Positions 19,138 through 28,200 of a DNA stretch of 64,000 nt are shown here, piece by piece (the first letter of the stretch is position 1; each line of letters starts with the position of its first letter). This DNA is from Cladocopium goreaui (Eukaryota; Sar; Dinophyceae; Suessiales; Symbiodiniaceae). The translations under genes and the position numbers were made by a program. The notes beneath the pieces were generated by a model, which saw only the letters and a program-made list of their open reading frames with translations, made no database searches and was not told the DNA's origin. The stretch spans positions 62,001 through 126,000 of the forward strand of contig CAMXCT020001806.1 of NCBI GenBank assembly GCA_947184155.2, written 5' to 3'.

Positions 19138-22100
19138 CTCAACGGGGCAACGGCTGGACCCAAATTCATATCATTTGATCTCTGCCAATAACCCACAGGA
19201 TCCATGTATGGTATACATGCTAACCCCGGCAAAGTTGCAAACAGGGTTGGGATACGTGGAGATGCCCAGCCAAGAAAAAACCACCAAAATAATCCATGAA
19301 CACGCCTTCCATCCGTTGTACCTGGTGCTTCCTTTTTGGATCCTTTGGATTTCCACAAGCAGCGCTACAAACAATACCAAGTGCACCCACAACCGCATAG
19401 CCCAGTCACCTGATCTCCACCCTTGGATTTTTGTTTCCGCACTTCTTGAGGGTCATACCGAACCTGCCCAGTAGGGCCAGTAGGACAGCTAGGGCCTGGA
19501 TATGGTCCTGTAATGTCCTGTGTCACTGTACCTATACCAGGAGTAGCTGTACATTCTGACACTCGGGAATTGCGCGCAACTCAACTCGGAAAACCTGAAC
19601 ACTGCATTGGCACTGCCGATTCTATGGATTGTCAGTTCGTCGTCACGCTCTGATGGAGTCAGATGTTTGCAAAACAAAATATGTTCAATGACTCGTTGAT
19701 ATTGAAATGGTAGGAGAGGCACCCCATCTTAGGTAGCCCCATTGGTGGTATACGATGACAAACCATGCGATTTGGGGTTCTAAACTTATGGGGGAATCAT
19801 GCTGTATACATGTTTGAGGTACGGTATATATATATATATATCATGAGGTGTTTACCCCGATGTTTGGGACAACACCACGACATCTTCTGGATTACCCTCC
19901 GCTGCAATTGATAGATAATGGAAAACCTGCCATGTAGATCATTTTTCGAATGGTAAATGACCCTGGATGTCCATAAAATTTATCCCGGTAATTTATATTA
20001 CAAGGTACGGTAAGCCATGTGACTTAATTCTTCCTACAATGTACAACACCATTATTTAAGTCAGATTGTATTGATAATGATAAAACCATATAAAACCGAT
20101 AAAAGCCCACCATGTCCGATGACCCATGCCAAGTCTTGCGAAGATTTCACCGCCACATTCGCTCCCGCGGCCCGCCTTCACGACGCAGCGGTAGAAGGTC
20201 CCATCCGAAAAGAGCTGATGCGGCCGCGCGTATTCCCTGGCTGTCTCGAAGCGCCGTGTGACGTAGACGCCCGGTGTTGAGAATTCATGACCTGACGTGG
20301 CGTTTCGCGTGTGGCATGATAGGGGAAACATTTTGGGGAACATTTTGGGGAAAACAAGGGAAATCCTATATCATTATTGACCAATCATGACCAAATACTG
20401 TAGTTGGCGATGTTGATTAAGATTAAGAATTAGTACTTGACATTTTAAACACATTACATCATTACATCAGATCATATTAATATTATATGAATCTGGCGAA
20501 AGAGTGCTAATCACTAAAGTACAAAATTCAATAAACATCATCTGGTGGAACTAACCTGAAAAGGTCGGCCATGTCTAATGAATATTCTAATGACCTCTTT
20601 TTGTGTCGGCCATTCGAATGAACCCAGAAGTGTCTAGTGATCACATCGGATCTTTTTCAGTTCACCACTAAGGAATCCGACATTGATATATGTCTTTAAA
20701 GGAATCCGGTACACAAACCCGGTTTTTATTACCCATAGGATCCATGTATGCTATATATGGTAACATTTACCATCAATATACCCCAAATGTTAGCATATAT
20801 ACCATACATGGATCCTATGGGTTATATGTTTTTATTTGGCCGGATTTGATCTTGGGAGAAATGTTCTACTCTGGGATAGATGCCAACAACTTCAGGATCC
20901 CAGGCATCGGCACGACACCACTGATGCCGCCTCTACCTTCATCGGTGGATTCAAGGAAAATGCCATGATGAAGGATGCTCCAGAGTCCATAGAACCAAGT
21001 GCCATGATATGCAGGTAGCCACCCAGATGTCTCAGCACTCACTGGTGCTGTCACATTTCTGTAGCTTCCCCAAAGGATCTGGACCCCCGCAGGAAGGTGC
21101 ATCTCTGCAAGGTCCGTTCCTGCAGCGTGGCTGTGCGTTTTGCTCAAAGAGCTGTGTGTATACAGCCTGAAATCTGAAGAAACATGGCTAAACATCTCGG
21201 TGATTTCAAACATCCAAGAGACCAAAATCCTGAGGACGCGATTTCTTAAATGCCCCAAACTACTCATATATAATCTCATGCAAATATGTGATGAAAGTTC
21301 CAACATGCCTGTGCTGCATCTAAGTGGTGGTCCTCCATGCAACACGGCCGGGACCTCCGAAAATATCTCATAGTTGCTGGTTCTATCCCCCATTGGTCCC
21401 ATTGGTGCGTAAGAGATATCAGAGATACCTCATATCACTTCCATAATGTTCCACCAAAGATGGCGAACCTAGGTTCACCTGTAGTTTCACTTTGATCCCA
21501 AGCAAAACTTCCTGAGTCGGGTGTGGTCACACAATAAAACCCCATCTATGGCACAAGTCAAACATGGGGTAGCAAAGCGACCCACAAATTTGATCATTCT
21601 AAGATATTCTTAAAATTCAAAGTATCTAACTTTAAACTCTAAACATCTTACCCTCTGGTAAACTAACATACCTAGTGAAAATGGCCATTTATAGTGGATT
21701 TTCCCATTAAACATGGTGATTTTCCATATAGTTATGTTAAATTACCAGAGGGTAAACAATCGACTTACCCACATCATCCCGTCTCTGGTGGCCAGTTTTG
21801 CTCATCTCAGTGCCAAGCAACGCTTCAAGCCCTGCAAGGCAAAGCGGTCGGACAAACGGCGCGCCTTCAGCCAGCCATTGAGCTGTGCGAAGTTCACGCA
21901 GTGGACCTTGGGCCAGGCCTGCTTTCCTGAGCGGGTCAAGCTGTGCAATGAGGTCTGGGAAGGCCATGACGCCGTGGGAATCCCAATTCATGGCCATAGC
22001 ATGCGGGCCAAAGCCCTGTTGGTTCGCGGATTAATGCAAACATATGGAAAATAGAAGCATGTTTTGTCATGCTTCGACCATGTCACATGGCGATGGGTCA

Positions 22101-24297
22101 AAATTCTAGCCTCAAGCCTTCATATCCCATGAATTGCATATCGAATGGTCTGTCTGGGGAAGAACAATCCAAAGTTGAGAATACCCAGCTCGTGATGAGT
22201 CACCACCCAGCTGAACGATCCCAACAGCTGTTTCCCGGAAAAAACATGGACAACCAATCGCCCAACACATCCAACCCCCCAACCTCTAAAGTGAAGCGTC
22301 CTTTCCCACGGGCGAACTTCCTCCAGAGTAAAACCTTGTCTTTTCGACTTGCCTCTGCAGCAGCCACTGTTTTCCTTGGAGGTCGGTTTGGGAGGAGCAC
22401 CAAACCTTGGGCGCTAAATCTGTAACAACGTAATTTTGCGGCACTAAAGCTGGAATTTCTGAAGGGGAAAAAAACCTGAGATGTTTTGAAGACGTTCTTT
22501 CTGGGTCTTCTGCAGGTGCTTCAGGGACCAACCGAGCGGCTCAAATTTTCGTTTCCGGCTCGCAAAGTGCCCCTCTCGAGCTTCCAACACACCGCCTGGG
22601 CCGGGTGAGATTAATAAACGCACCATTTGCCATGAACAGGCATTGAAGGATCACCAATATTGAATTAATATGCTGAATTATCCGACATTGCAACTTTTAT
22701 ATATACATGCTATATATAATGTAATACATATTCTCAATATCACATGATAATACTGGTACTCCAAATGAAGGAGTAAAGGAATTACTGATCACTCATACCA
22801 AGGCGCTCTGGGAATCCATCCGGACGCGTTGGACATCTGCGAGGCTTGGCCCTGGTTCTTCCCAAGTGCTTCAACGATGGTCCAGATCTCCATCTGTCTC
22901 ACCCATCGGACGCATCATTCATGGATAAATGGATATATAATAAATATTACAGGGATATATATAACCCATAGGATCCATGTATGGTATACATATATATATA
23001 TATATACATGCTAACATTGGGAGTAATTATATATTGATGGTACATGTTACCATATATATATATATAGCATACATGGATCCTATGGGTAATGGAAAGGAAA
23101 GGCCAAAAAGATGTTTTTTTGGGATGAAATCGGCTTTCATAGACCCAATTATGTCTGTAATTTTGACCCATACCATACCGACGGCCCGGGTGTCAGCTAG
23201 CTTCCAGTGAGCAAACATGGCAATAGAAAATCTATGGACAATCCTGACAATCCACCATTGTGTATATCTTATATATATATATATCTTATATTATATATAT
23301 ATATTATACTGATATATAACCTCCATTTATATATATATATATAGGGGGTTCCGATTTGAGACAACATATTTTGAGTCAGGACCATCCAACTTTTGCGGAT
23401 CCGAGTCTTGACCCATAATGGCTGTTATTGGTTGTTCTGGTTTTTAAGTGGAAACCCAAAAGACCTGCCAGATCATGCAATCTTAGGGGTCAAGAATTTG
23501 TGAAATGCAGCCAGATGCTCAAGGGCTAGAAATCAATCATCAAAATCAAACTCATGAATTGGGAAACCGCTGAGCCCTACTTAACGTTGAGATGCTTGCC
23601 CGGCTGACAACAAGTCTTGAGCCATTCACAAGCTACGACTTCTGGACGGCTCCAGGCCATCCCTCTCTGCGAAATCTCGGCAGATGGCAGTTTTTCTTTG
23701 GATTCCATCTACGGTACATGATCCGTTAACTGCAAACTCCATTCTGGAAATTTGTTGATGCTCACCACACAAATCCTATCCACTTGCTCCTGCCACGCAA
23801 AGCCAGTCCAACAGCATACGAAAGTCATAAATACCGGGGTCAAGGTAGCTTGTAATTTGTCCAAATTTGGATGATGTGGATGCAACAAGACCCTTTCCTG
23901 CGAAGTGATGGCTCGCAACTTTCATCAAACGAACCAAAGGAGTTGTATACAATCACCAGTATCGCCATCCCCTCCATGCCCACCGTATGGACCTGCAAAA
24001 TCAACAGTTCCAGCCCCAAACCGCACTAATTCACACTAAACCACCGTTTTCAGTGGTGTCAGACGTGTCAATGATGAATTTGATCCCTACTCTTAGTGTT
24101 ATCCCCGTTCTCAATGATACCCCCATGATCTTCTAATCCACATTGGTTTCATCCTGAATTTGCTTGAAAAAATGCTGGAACAGATGATCCTTAAAAGTAC
24201 TGCTGGTTTTATGGTCCACGTCGTGGCATTTTTTTGGCTCGTCCCTGGCGTCACTTCCTTCCTGCGTAGCTGTCGGAGGTCTCGAGGTCCAAAACAC
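19030..24297 (-). CDS. ADP-ribosyltransferase-like gene, copy 2 (3' end complete)
   Basis: Minus-strand multi-exon gene ending in a natural stop at 19030-19032. The ART core is split over 20931-21119 (Y-H-G-T-W and the I-L-H-H-G helix) and 20151-20291 (P-G-V-Y-V-T, Y-A-R-P-H). A C-terminal exon carries A-V-V-I-E-G-V-F-F, N-D-P-P and G-E-E-R-F, a tail I associate from memory with dinoflagellate proteins having the same core; that association should be checked by search. An NAD+-dependent ADP-ribosyl transfer is the expected chemistry; the target could be protein or nucleic acid. Eight further exons lie upstream, all conserved with copy 1. The 5' end is not identified; the gene may begin near 24.3 kb or be spliced to the 2H exons. 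Confidence 0.65.
19185..19230. repeat. Half copy of the GGATCCATG foldback element
   Basis: ACCCACAGGATCCATGTATG and the following GTATACATGCTAAC match one arm of the ~92-bp foldback family (see 20731-20822). The second arm is missing. Confidence 0.6.
19410..19463 (-). CDS. ART gene copy 2, 54-nt exon
   Basis: It reads V-R-Y-D-P-Q-E-V-R-K-Q-K-S-K-G-G-D-Q between CAG/GTT and CAG/GTGACT borders identical in position to copy 1. Phase 0 at both ends. Confidence 0.75.
20151..20291 (-). CDS. ART catalytic core exon 2, copy 2 (GVYVT exon)
   Basis: Same as copy 1 from G-H-E-F to V-V-K-A, then G-R-G-S-E-C. With the visible GT donor (GGCG/GTGAAA) the exon ends one base out of phase with the next exon. 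A GA donor ten bases earlier (GGGAGC/GAATGT, ending at 20161) restores the phase. Copy 1 does not have this conflict. Either GA splicing is used here or copy 2 has a small frameshift. Confidence 0.7.
20731..20822. mobile_element. GGATCCATG foldback element (family 2), member 1
   Basis: A ~92-bp near-perfect inverted repeat: ACCCATAGGATCCATGTATG at one end and CATACATGGATCCTATGGGT at the other, with a GTAACATTTACC/AATATACCCC centre. No coding capacity. Copy 1 lacks it at the matching intron site. Confidence 0.85.
20931..21119 (-). CDS. ART catalytic core exon 1, copy 2 (YHGT exon)
   Basis: It reads G-T-D-L-A-E-M-H-L-P-A-G-V-Q-I-L-W-G-S-Y at the start and L-P-A-Y-H-G-T-W-F-Y-G-L-W-S-I-L-H-H-G in the centre. 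Acceptor CTGCAG/GAACGG, GC donor (GTAGAG/GCGGC). Start and end phases (2 and 1) join in frame to the GVYVT exon. 189 nt against 195 in copy 1. Confidence 0.8.
21649..21754. mobile_element. TACCCTCTGGTAA foldback MITE (family 1), member 1
   Basis: 106 bp, palindromic. It starts TACCCTCTGGTAAACTAAC and ends AAATTACCAGAGGGTA, with an internal AAATGGCCATTTATAGTGG core. Terminal TA on both sides could be the target-site duplication of a Tc1/mariner-type MITE. Absent from the matching intron of copy 1, so it moved after the duplication. Confidence 0.85.
21769..21926 (-). CDS. ART gene copy 2, exon upstream of the core
   Basis: It contains L-R-E-L-R-T-A-Q-W-L-A-E-G-A-P and C-L-A-G-L-E-A-L-L-G. Acceptor CGCTCAG/GAAAGC, donor TGG/GTAAGT. 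It carries an 18-nt in-frame insertion (T-E-M-S-K-T) against copy 1. Helical, alanine/leucine-rich; no family recognised. The exon's donor lies only 12 bp from the MITE at 21649-21754. Confidence 0.65.
22301..22374 (-). CDS. ART gene copy 2, short lysine-rich exon
   Basis: 74 nt, same protein as 4170-4243 (K-T-V-A-A-A-E-A-S-R-K-D-K). Acceptor CCAAG/GAAAAC, GA donor (GGGAAAG/GACGC). Here the frame would also stay open past the donor for some 35 codons, with a GT site at TTTAGAG/GTTGGG, so an alternative longer exon is possible in this copy only. Confidence 0.6.
22476..22595 (-). CDS. ART-block exon, copy 2 (basic, coiled)
   Basis: 120 nt with acceptor GGCCCAG/GCGGTG and donor ATCTCAG/GTTTTT followed by a T-rich run. 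It reads E-A-R-E-G-H-F-A-S-R-K-R-K-F-E-P-L-G, then L-K-H-L-Q-K-T-Q-K-E-R-L-Q-N. Strongly basic and helical, possibly an RNA-contacting or nuclear-targeting segment. The copy-1 counterpart is frameshifted. Confidence 0.6.
22803..22893 (-). CDS. ART-block exon, copy 2 (MEIWTIVEALG)
   Basis: It reads M-E-I-W-T-I-V-E-A-L-G-K-N-Q-G-Q-A-S and ends near G-W-I-P-R-A. In-frame 3- and 6-nt differences from copy 1. A methionine stands at its 5' end without a good splice acceptor before it, so it might be a first coding exon, but the copies do not settle that. Confidence 0.45.
22964..23087. mobile_element. GGATCCATG foldback element (family 2), member 2
   Basis: ACCCATAGGATCCATGTATG ... CATACATGGATCCTATGGGT with an (AT)n expansion in both arms. 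Same centre as member 1. Confidence 0.85.
23255..23345. repeat. TATA microsatellite cluster
   Basis: Five (TA)n runs in 90 bp. This is the place where the left inverted-repeat arm sits in copy 1, so the site is AT-rich and unstable. Confidence 0.8.
23784..23897 (-). CDS. Conserved exon in ART block, copy 2 (two possible frames)
   Basis: Counterpart of 8113-8226. Readings: S-S-K-F-G-Q-I-T-S-Y-L-D-P-G-I-Y-D-F-R-M to a GT donor at 23783, or H-P-H-H-P-N-L-D-K-L-Q-A-T-L to a GT donor at 23765. Acceptor TTCGCAG/GAAAGG is conserved. Frame undecided. Confidence 0.6.
23935..23992 (-). CDS. Conserved 58-nt exon in ART block, copy 2
   Basis: Same length and borders as 8264-8321. One frame reads V-G-M-E-G-M-A-I-L-V-I-V-Y-N-S-F. 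Four substitutions against copy 1, no indel. Confidence 0.55.
24262..24297 (-). CDS. Conserved mini-exon in ART block, copy 2 (LDLETSDSYA)
   Basis: 12 codons, G-V-L-D-L-E-T-S-D-S-Y-A. Acceptor GCGAG/GTGTTT, possible GA donor GCAG/GAAGG. Mostly silent changes relative to copy 1. Confidence 0.55.
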
Positions 24298-24779
24298 CTC
24301 GCAGCTCCTCCGGTCATGCCATGAGGTGGCGCGTTTTCCCAATGAGGCACTGCTAATGCTATCAACATGAGACATACCAGCAACATATATAAGATCTAGC
24401 CAAAGGTAAAAAAGTGTGGCCCATACTCAAATGAACAGCTAAACTCAAACCCATTAGCAAAACGTTAAAAAACAAACATTATTTTTGGATGGAGATTCCC
24501 AATACATAAAGGGCAGTGCCACTCCCGAACTAATATTCAACCAACTGGGGTCACTAGGTTTTTTGAAATTGCTAAGTTTTGGATGAAGATGATCTGCATG
24601 GTATAGATATAATTTATAGACAGAGCTGTGTCTATGTGGTGATATGTTGTATATGTGAGACTTAAGAGAAACCGTGGAATAGCCTGAATGTGTGGTGTTC
24701 CAAAACCTATTTTTACCAATTCAGAATGTTGGATGAGGTTGCATCTCCATAAATAAAAATAAGATCCGTCCAAACCCAT

Positions 24780-24885
24780 TACCCTCTGGTAAACTAACAT
24801 AGCCATTGAAAATCACATGTTTTTTAATGGGAAAATCCACTATAAATCACCATTTTCAATAGCTATGTTAAATTACCGGAGGGTA
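24780..24885. mobile_element. TACCCTCTGGTAA MITE (family 1), member 2
   Basis: 106 bp. TACCCTCTGGTAAACTAAC ... AAATTACCGGAGGGTA, palindromic through the centre. It lies downstream of the 2H stop and is not present in copy 1. Confidence 0.85.
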
Positions 24886-25099
24886 GTGGGACAACATCTA
24901 AAGAAAAACTGCAGATCAACCTCCAACCGTGACAAAATACGAGAACGCCTTAAGGTGTCAGCCCCGTCAAGAAAAAACACCATTTTCCACGGGGTCGGGG
25001 CATCTTGCACTTCCATTGTTCTTTTTTTTGGTAGGGCATATATATATATATATTATATATATATATAGACAGAGAGAGATTTATATTATGTCCAGACAA

Positions 25100-25290
25100 T
25101 CAGACATGCATCCTTCCATCACCATCTCCCATCCGCCCCATCTCCTTGGCTTTGGGCAATTTGATCCGGGTAATGCCTTCAGTTCGCCCTTGGCTCACGA
25201 TGTCTTCCAAGATGTCGTTGGCATGCCGCGCCGGCACGTTTTCCCGGGTGCCCAGTGTCAGGTGGGGAATCTTGCTGGCGCATGGCACGC
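25100..25290 (-). CDS. 2H gene copy 2, second-motif exon and stop
   Basis: It reads V-P-C-A-S-K-I-P-H-L-T-L-G-T-R-E-N-V-P-A and then I-L-E-D-I-V-S-Q-G-R, a basic tail and TGA at 25100-25102. Acceptor CTGCCAG/GCGTG. The tail K-A-K-E-M-G-R-M-G-D-G-D-G is identical in both copies, including the stop, so translation to this stop appears to have been kept. A GT (GGAGATG/GTGATG) just before it is the only plausible alternative splice exit. Confidence 0.8.
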
Positions 25291-28200
25291 CTGGCAGCAG
25301 GGCCATAGCTTTGCATTGTCAAGTTAGGTGGGTTCATATGTGGTAATTGTGGTCATCCATCCCATACAATTGTAAGCCGAACACAGCCATACCCAAACAG
25401 CTATATAATATGCAATAGGCGAATAAATCCCAATGAAAATTGGATTGATGACCATCCCGTAATGTGGGCACATAGTAACCCCGAAAACGATGCAGAAATG
25501 GTGACACTGACACCCAATTTCTGGCATATAACCCCAAAGACCAGAACACCATACACCAAACCCCAAACACATGAACGCCAGACCCCAGACCCCAAACCTG
25601 GAATTTCAGTTCCCCTTACCTTCTAGTGGGCAAGGTCCCACTTTATAGTTCGATATATATCTAGCAGAAACCATCAAATTCACCTAGTTATGTTCACCAA
25701 CTTAGACTAAATCAGCTAGAAATCAGCTAGAAATACCATGAAGTCCTCATGTTTCTTAGTTTTTGTTCGGTTAAATCCACCATTTTCCCATGGTTTTCCC
25801 CATGGTTTTCACAGACACGCCGCCTTTGGGGAGCTCCACCAGGGCGCAGGCCACGTTTTCCTCGATGATGATCTCGGTCATCTTCACCGCCACCTGCTTC
25901 CCTTGGAGCTTCTCCAATGCCTGCCATGTGGCTATGAATCAAAACCCTGGGACCCTGGGTACCCCAAAATAGCTGGTTAATGGATGGTTATTCCCCTAGT
26001 CATGTGGAAATGATAGGTTTTGACCCATCCCCATGTGATGAATCTATCGAAACCTTCGTTAAATGACTTACTAGTGCTAAACGTAGGGAATTTTCGGGAA
26101 TGATCCACTGGCTAACTATCAATAATCATCCCAGCAACCCCCATTCCCATCCATTCCCTAATAAGCACCAGTAAAATGAATGTTGAACTAACCATGATGA
26201 AAACCATGATTTGATACATGATTATCATCATTAAATGAATAATTTAAAAACATATGTTTGTTAAGATAGCGTTAATCAAAACAATATGCATTAAGACATT
26301 ATGGAAATAATGTTTAATGATCAATGGTTAATGATCCTCTGGTAATTTAAGGTAGCGAACTGAAAAAACTTCATTTTGAATATAGGTACGAATAATTATA
26401 TAAAGAACCATCCATCATCTATAAATTGGCCATTGTCCATACCTATGTTAAATAACTATATGATGTATATTCATGTAGATGTATAGATATATATATATAG
26501 AAAAACTAATTGTGTATACATATGTATATTGCTAGGATATGTGTAAAAATAAATAATATATATATATTGTTTATCTTCATACATGCTTGCGTACAATAAT
26601 GATATCAACCGTAGTTGTTGATTTTTGTAGGATCATCCCCATCTGGCCATGCCAAGAACCTAAGTGGCCCGAAATTGGATGTACCCTCCGGTGTCATCAA
26701 ACATGGCTTGCTGGAAAATCCCTTACAAATGGAAATGTTAAATTGAAAAGCATCTATAAAAAAGGGACTTCCCATTGCCTTGTTTGATTACACTGTTGCG
26801 GGTGACTTCCATGACTTCAAGCGGCCATGCTGTGACAGGATCTTCATTCCAGAAGTCCAAACTGCTTAGGAACTGGGGAGATTCCAGCAGTTCAAGACCT
26901 ACAAAACAGGAGTATGAAAACCCAACAGGTGATGAAACAATAAGAGATGTGTAAAAGGCTTAATCTTTCTGGTGCTTAGTAGGGAATGGATGGGAATGGG
27001 GGTTGCTGGGATGATAATTACTAGTGATTATGGATCATTCCCTCATTCCCCGCTAAGCACTATATTATATTAGTTGTGGTGGTTGCATTTTTCCATTATG
27101 ATTGTTCTTTTTTCCAGTTTTCCATGTGAACACACAACACAAAAGTAAGTAGTTAATTGTTGACCCGCACACCCTCATGGCTATGGTGATATGGTCGCGA
27201 ATAAACCTCGTGGGAATCCTGAGAGCCGGGGAATCACCACACGATTGTCGAATTTAGACACTATATCCACGTCAATGATTACAAAGAATCGCCATCATTA
27301 TTTGGTGACAAATAAATAAATAAATATATATATATATATATCTTTGTATATATATATATACAGTATACTGTTGTATAATTCACAAGTCGCAGATGAAACC
27401 AGGTTTGATCGTGCAATGAATGCTGGACGAATCCTCCTCGTTGCGAAATCTTCATTTTGGATGTTGAAATTTGCATGTCTCGTGGTTGGCAAATCCTCAA
27501 TCCACCCATCATCTCCCCCATTATATGCCCATTATATATATATATATATATTGGTTGGTGGTATTCCTACCCCTCTGAAAAATATGAAAGTCAGTTGGGA
27601 TGATGACATTCCCAATATCTGGAAGAATAAAGGCCATGTTCCAAACATTCCAAACCACCAACCAGTACATATATATATATATGTCAGATATAAAAGCCAA
27701 TAAAATTGCTTAGATCCCCATCATATCTTTCGACATCCAGTAGAATCACCCCCATGATACCAAGCATATCTGGTTATGTATGCTTCTATCCCAGATAATG
27801 AATAATGTATATATATATAAATGTGTGTAATATTATATTATATTATATCATATTATGTTTTTTTATATTGTATTATATTACTATAAGTGTAGCTACCCTG
27901 TTTATCATTATTATTTATATTATCATTGATTATTATTGTTATTATTGTTATTATTGTTATATTATTATTATATTATAGATTATTCCTAATTATAATTGTT
28001 ATATTCCCATTGGGGGTAAATCCCTCCTCTGATTGGTGCTTGTCAACGGGAATCATCATCGCAGTCATAGGCTTGAAAAAAAGAGAACCTGTAAAAGTCT
28101 ACCCCAGTTAGTATCCGGTGTTAGTAAGTCCCCATTTCGAGGGTTATCCCATATACAATCCCATAGGATCCATGTATGGTATATATGCTAACATTGGGGG

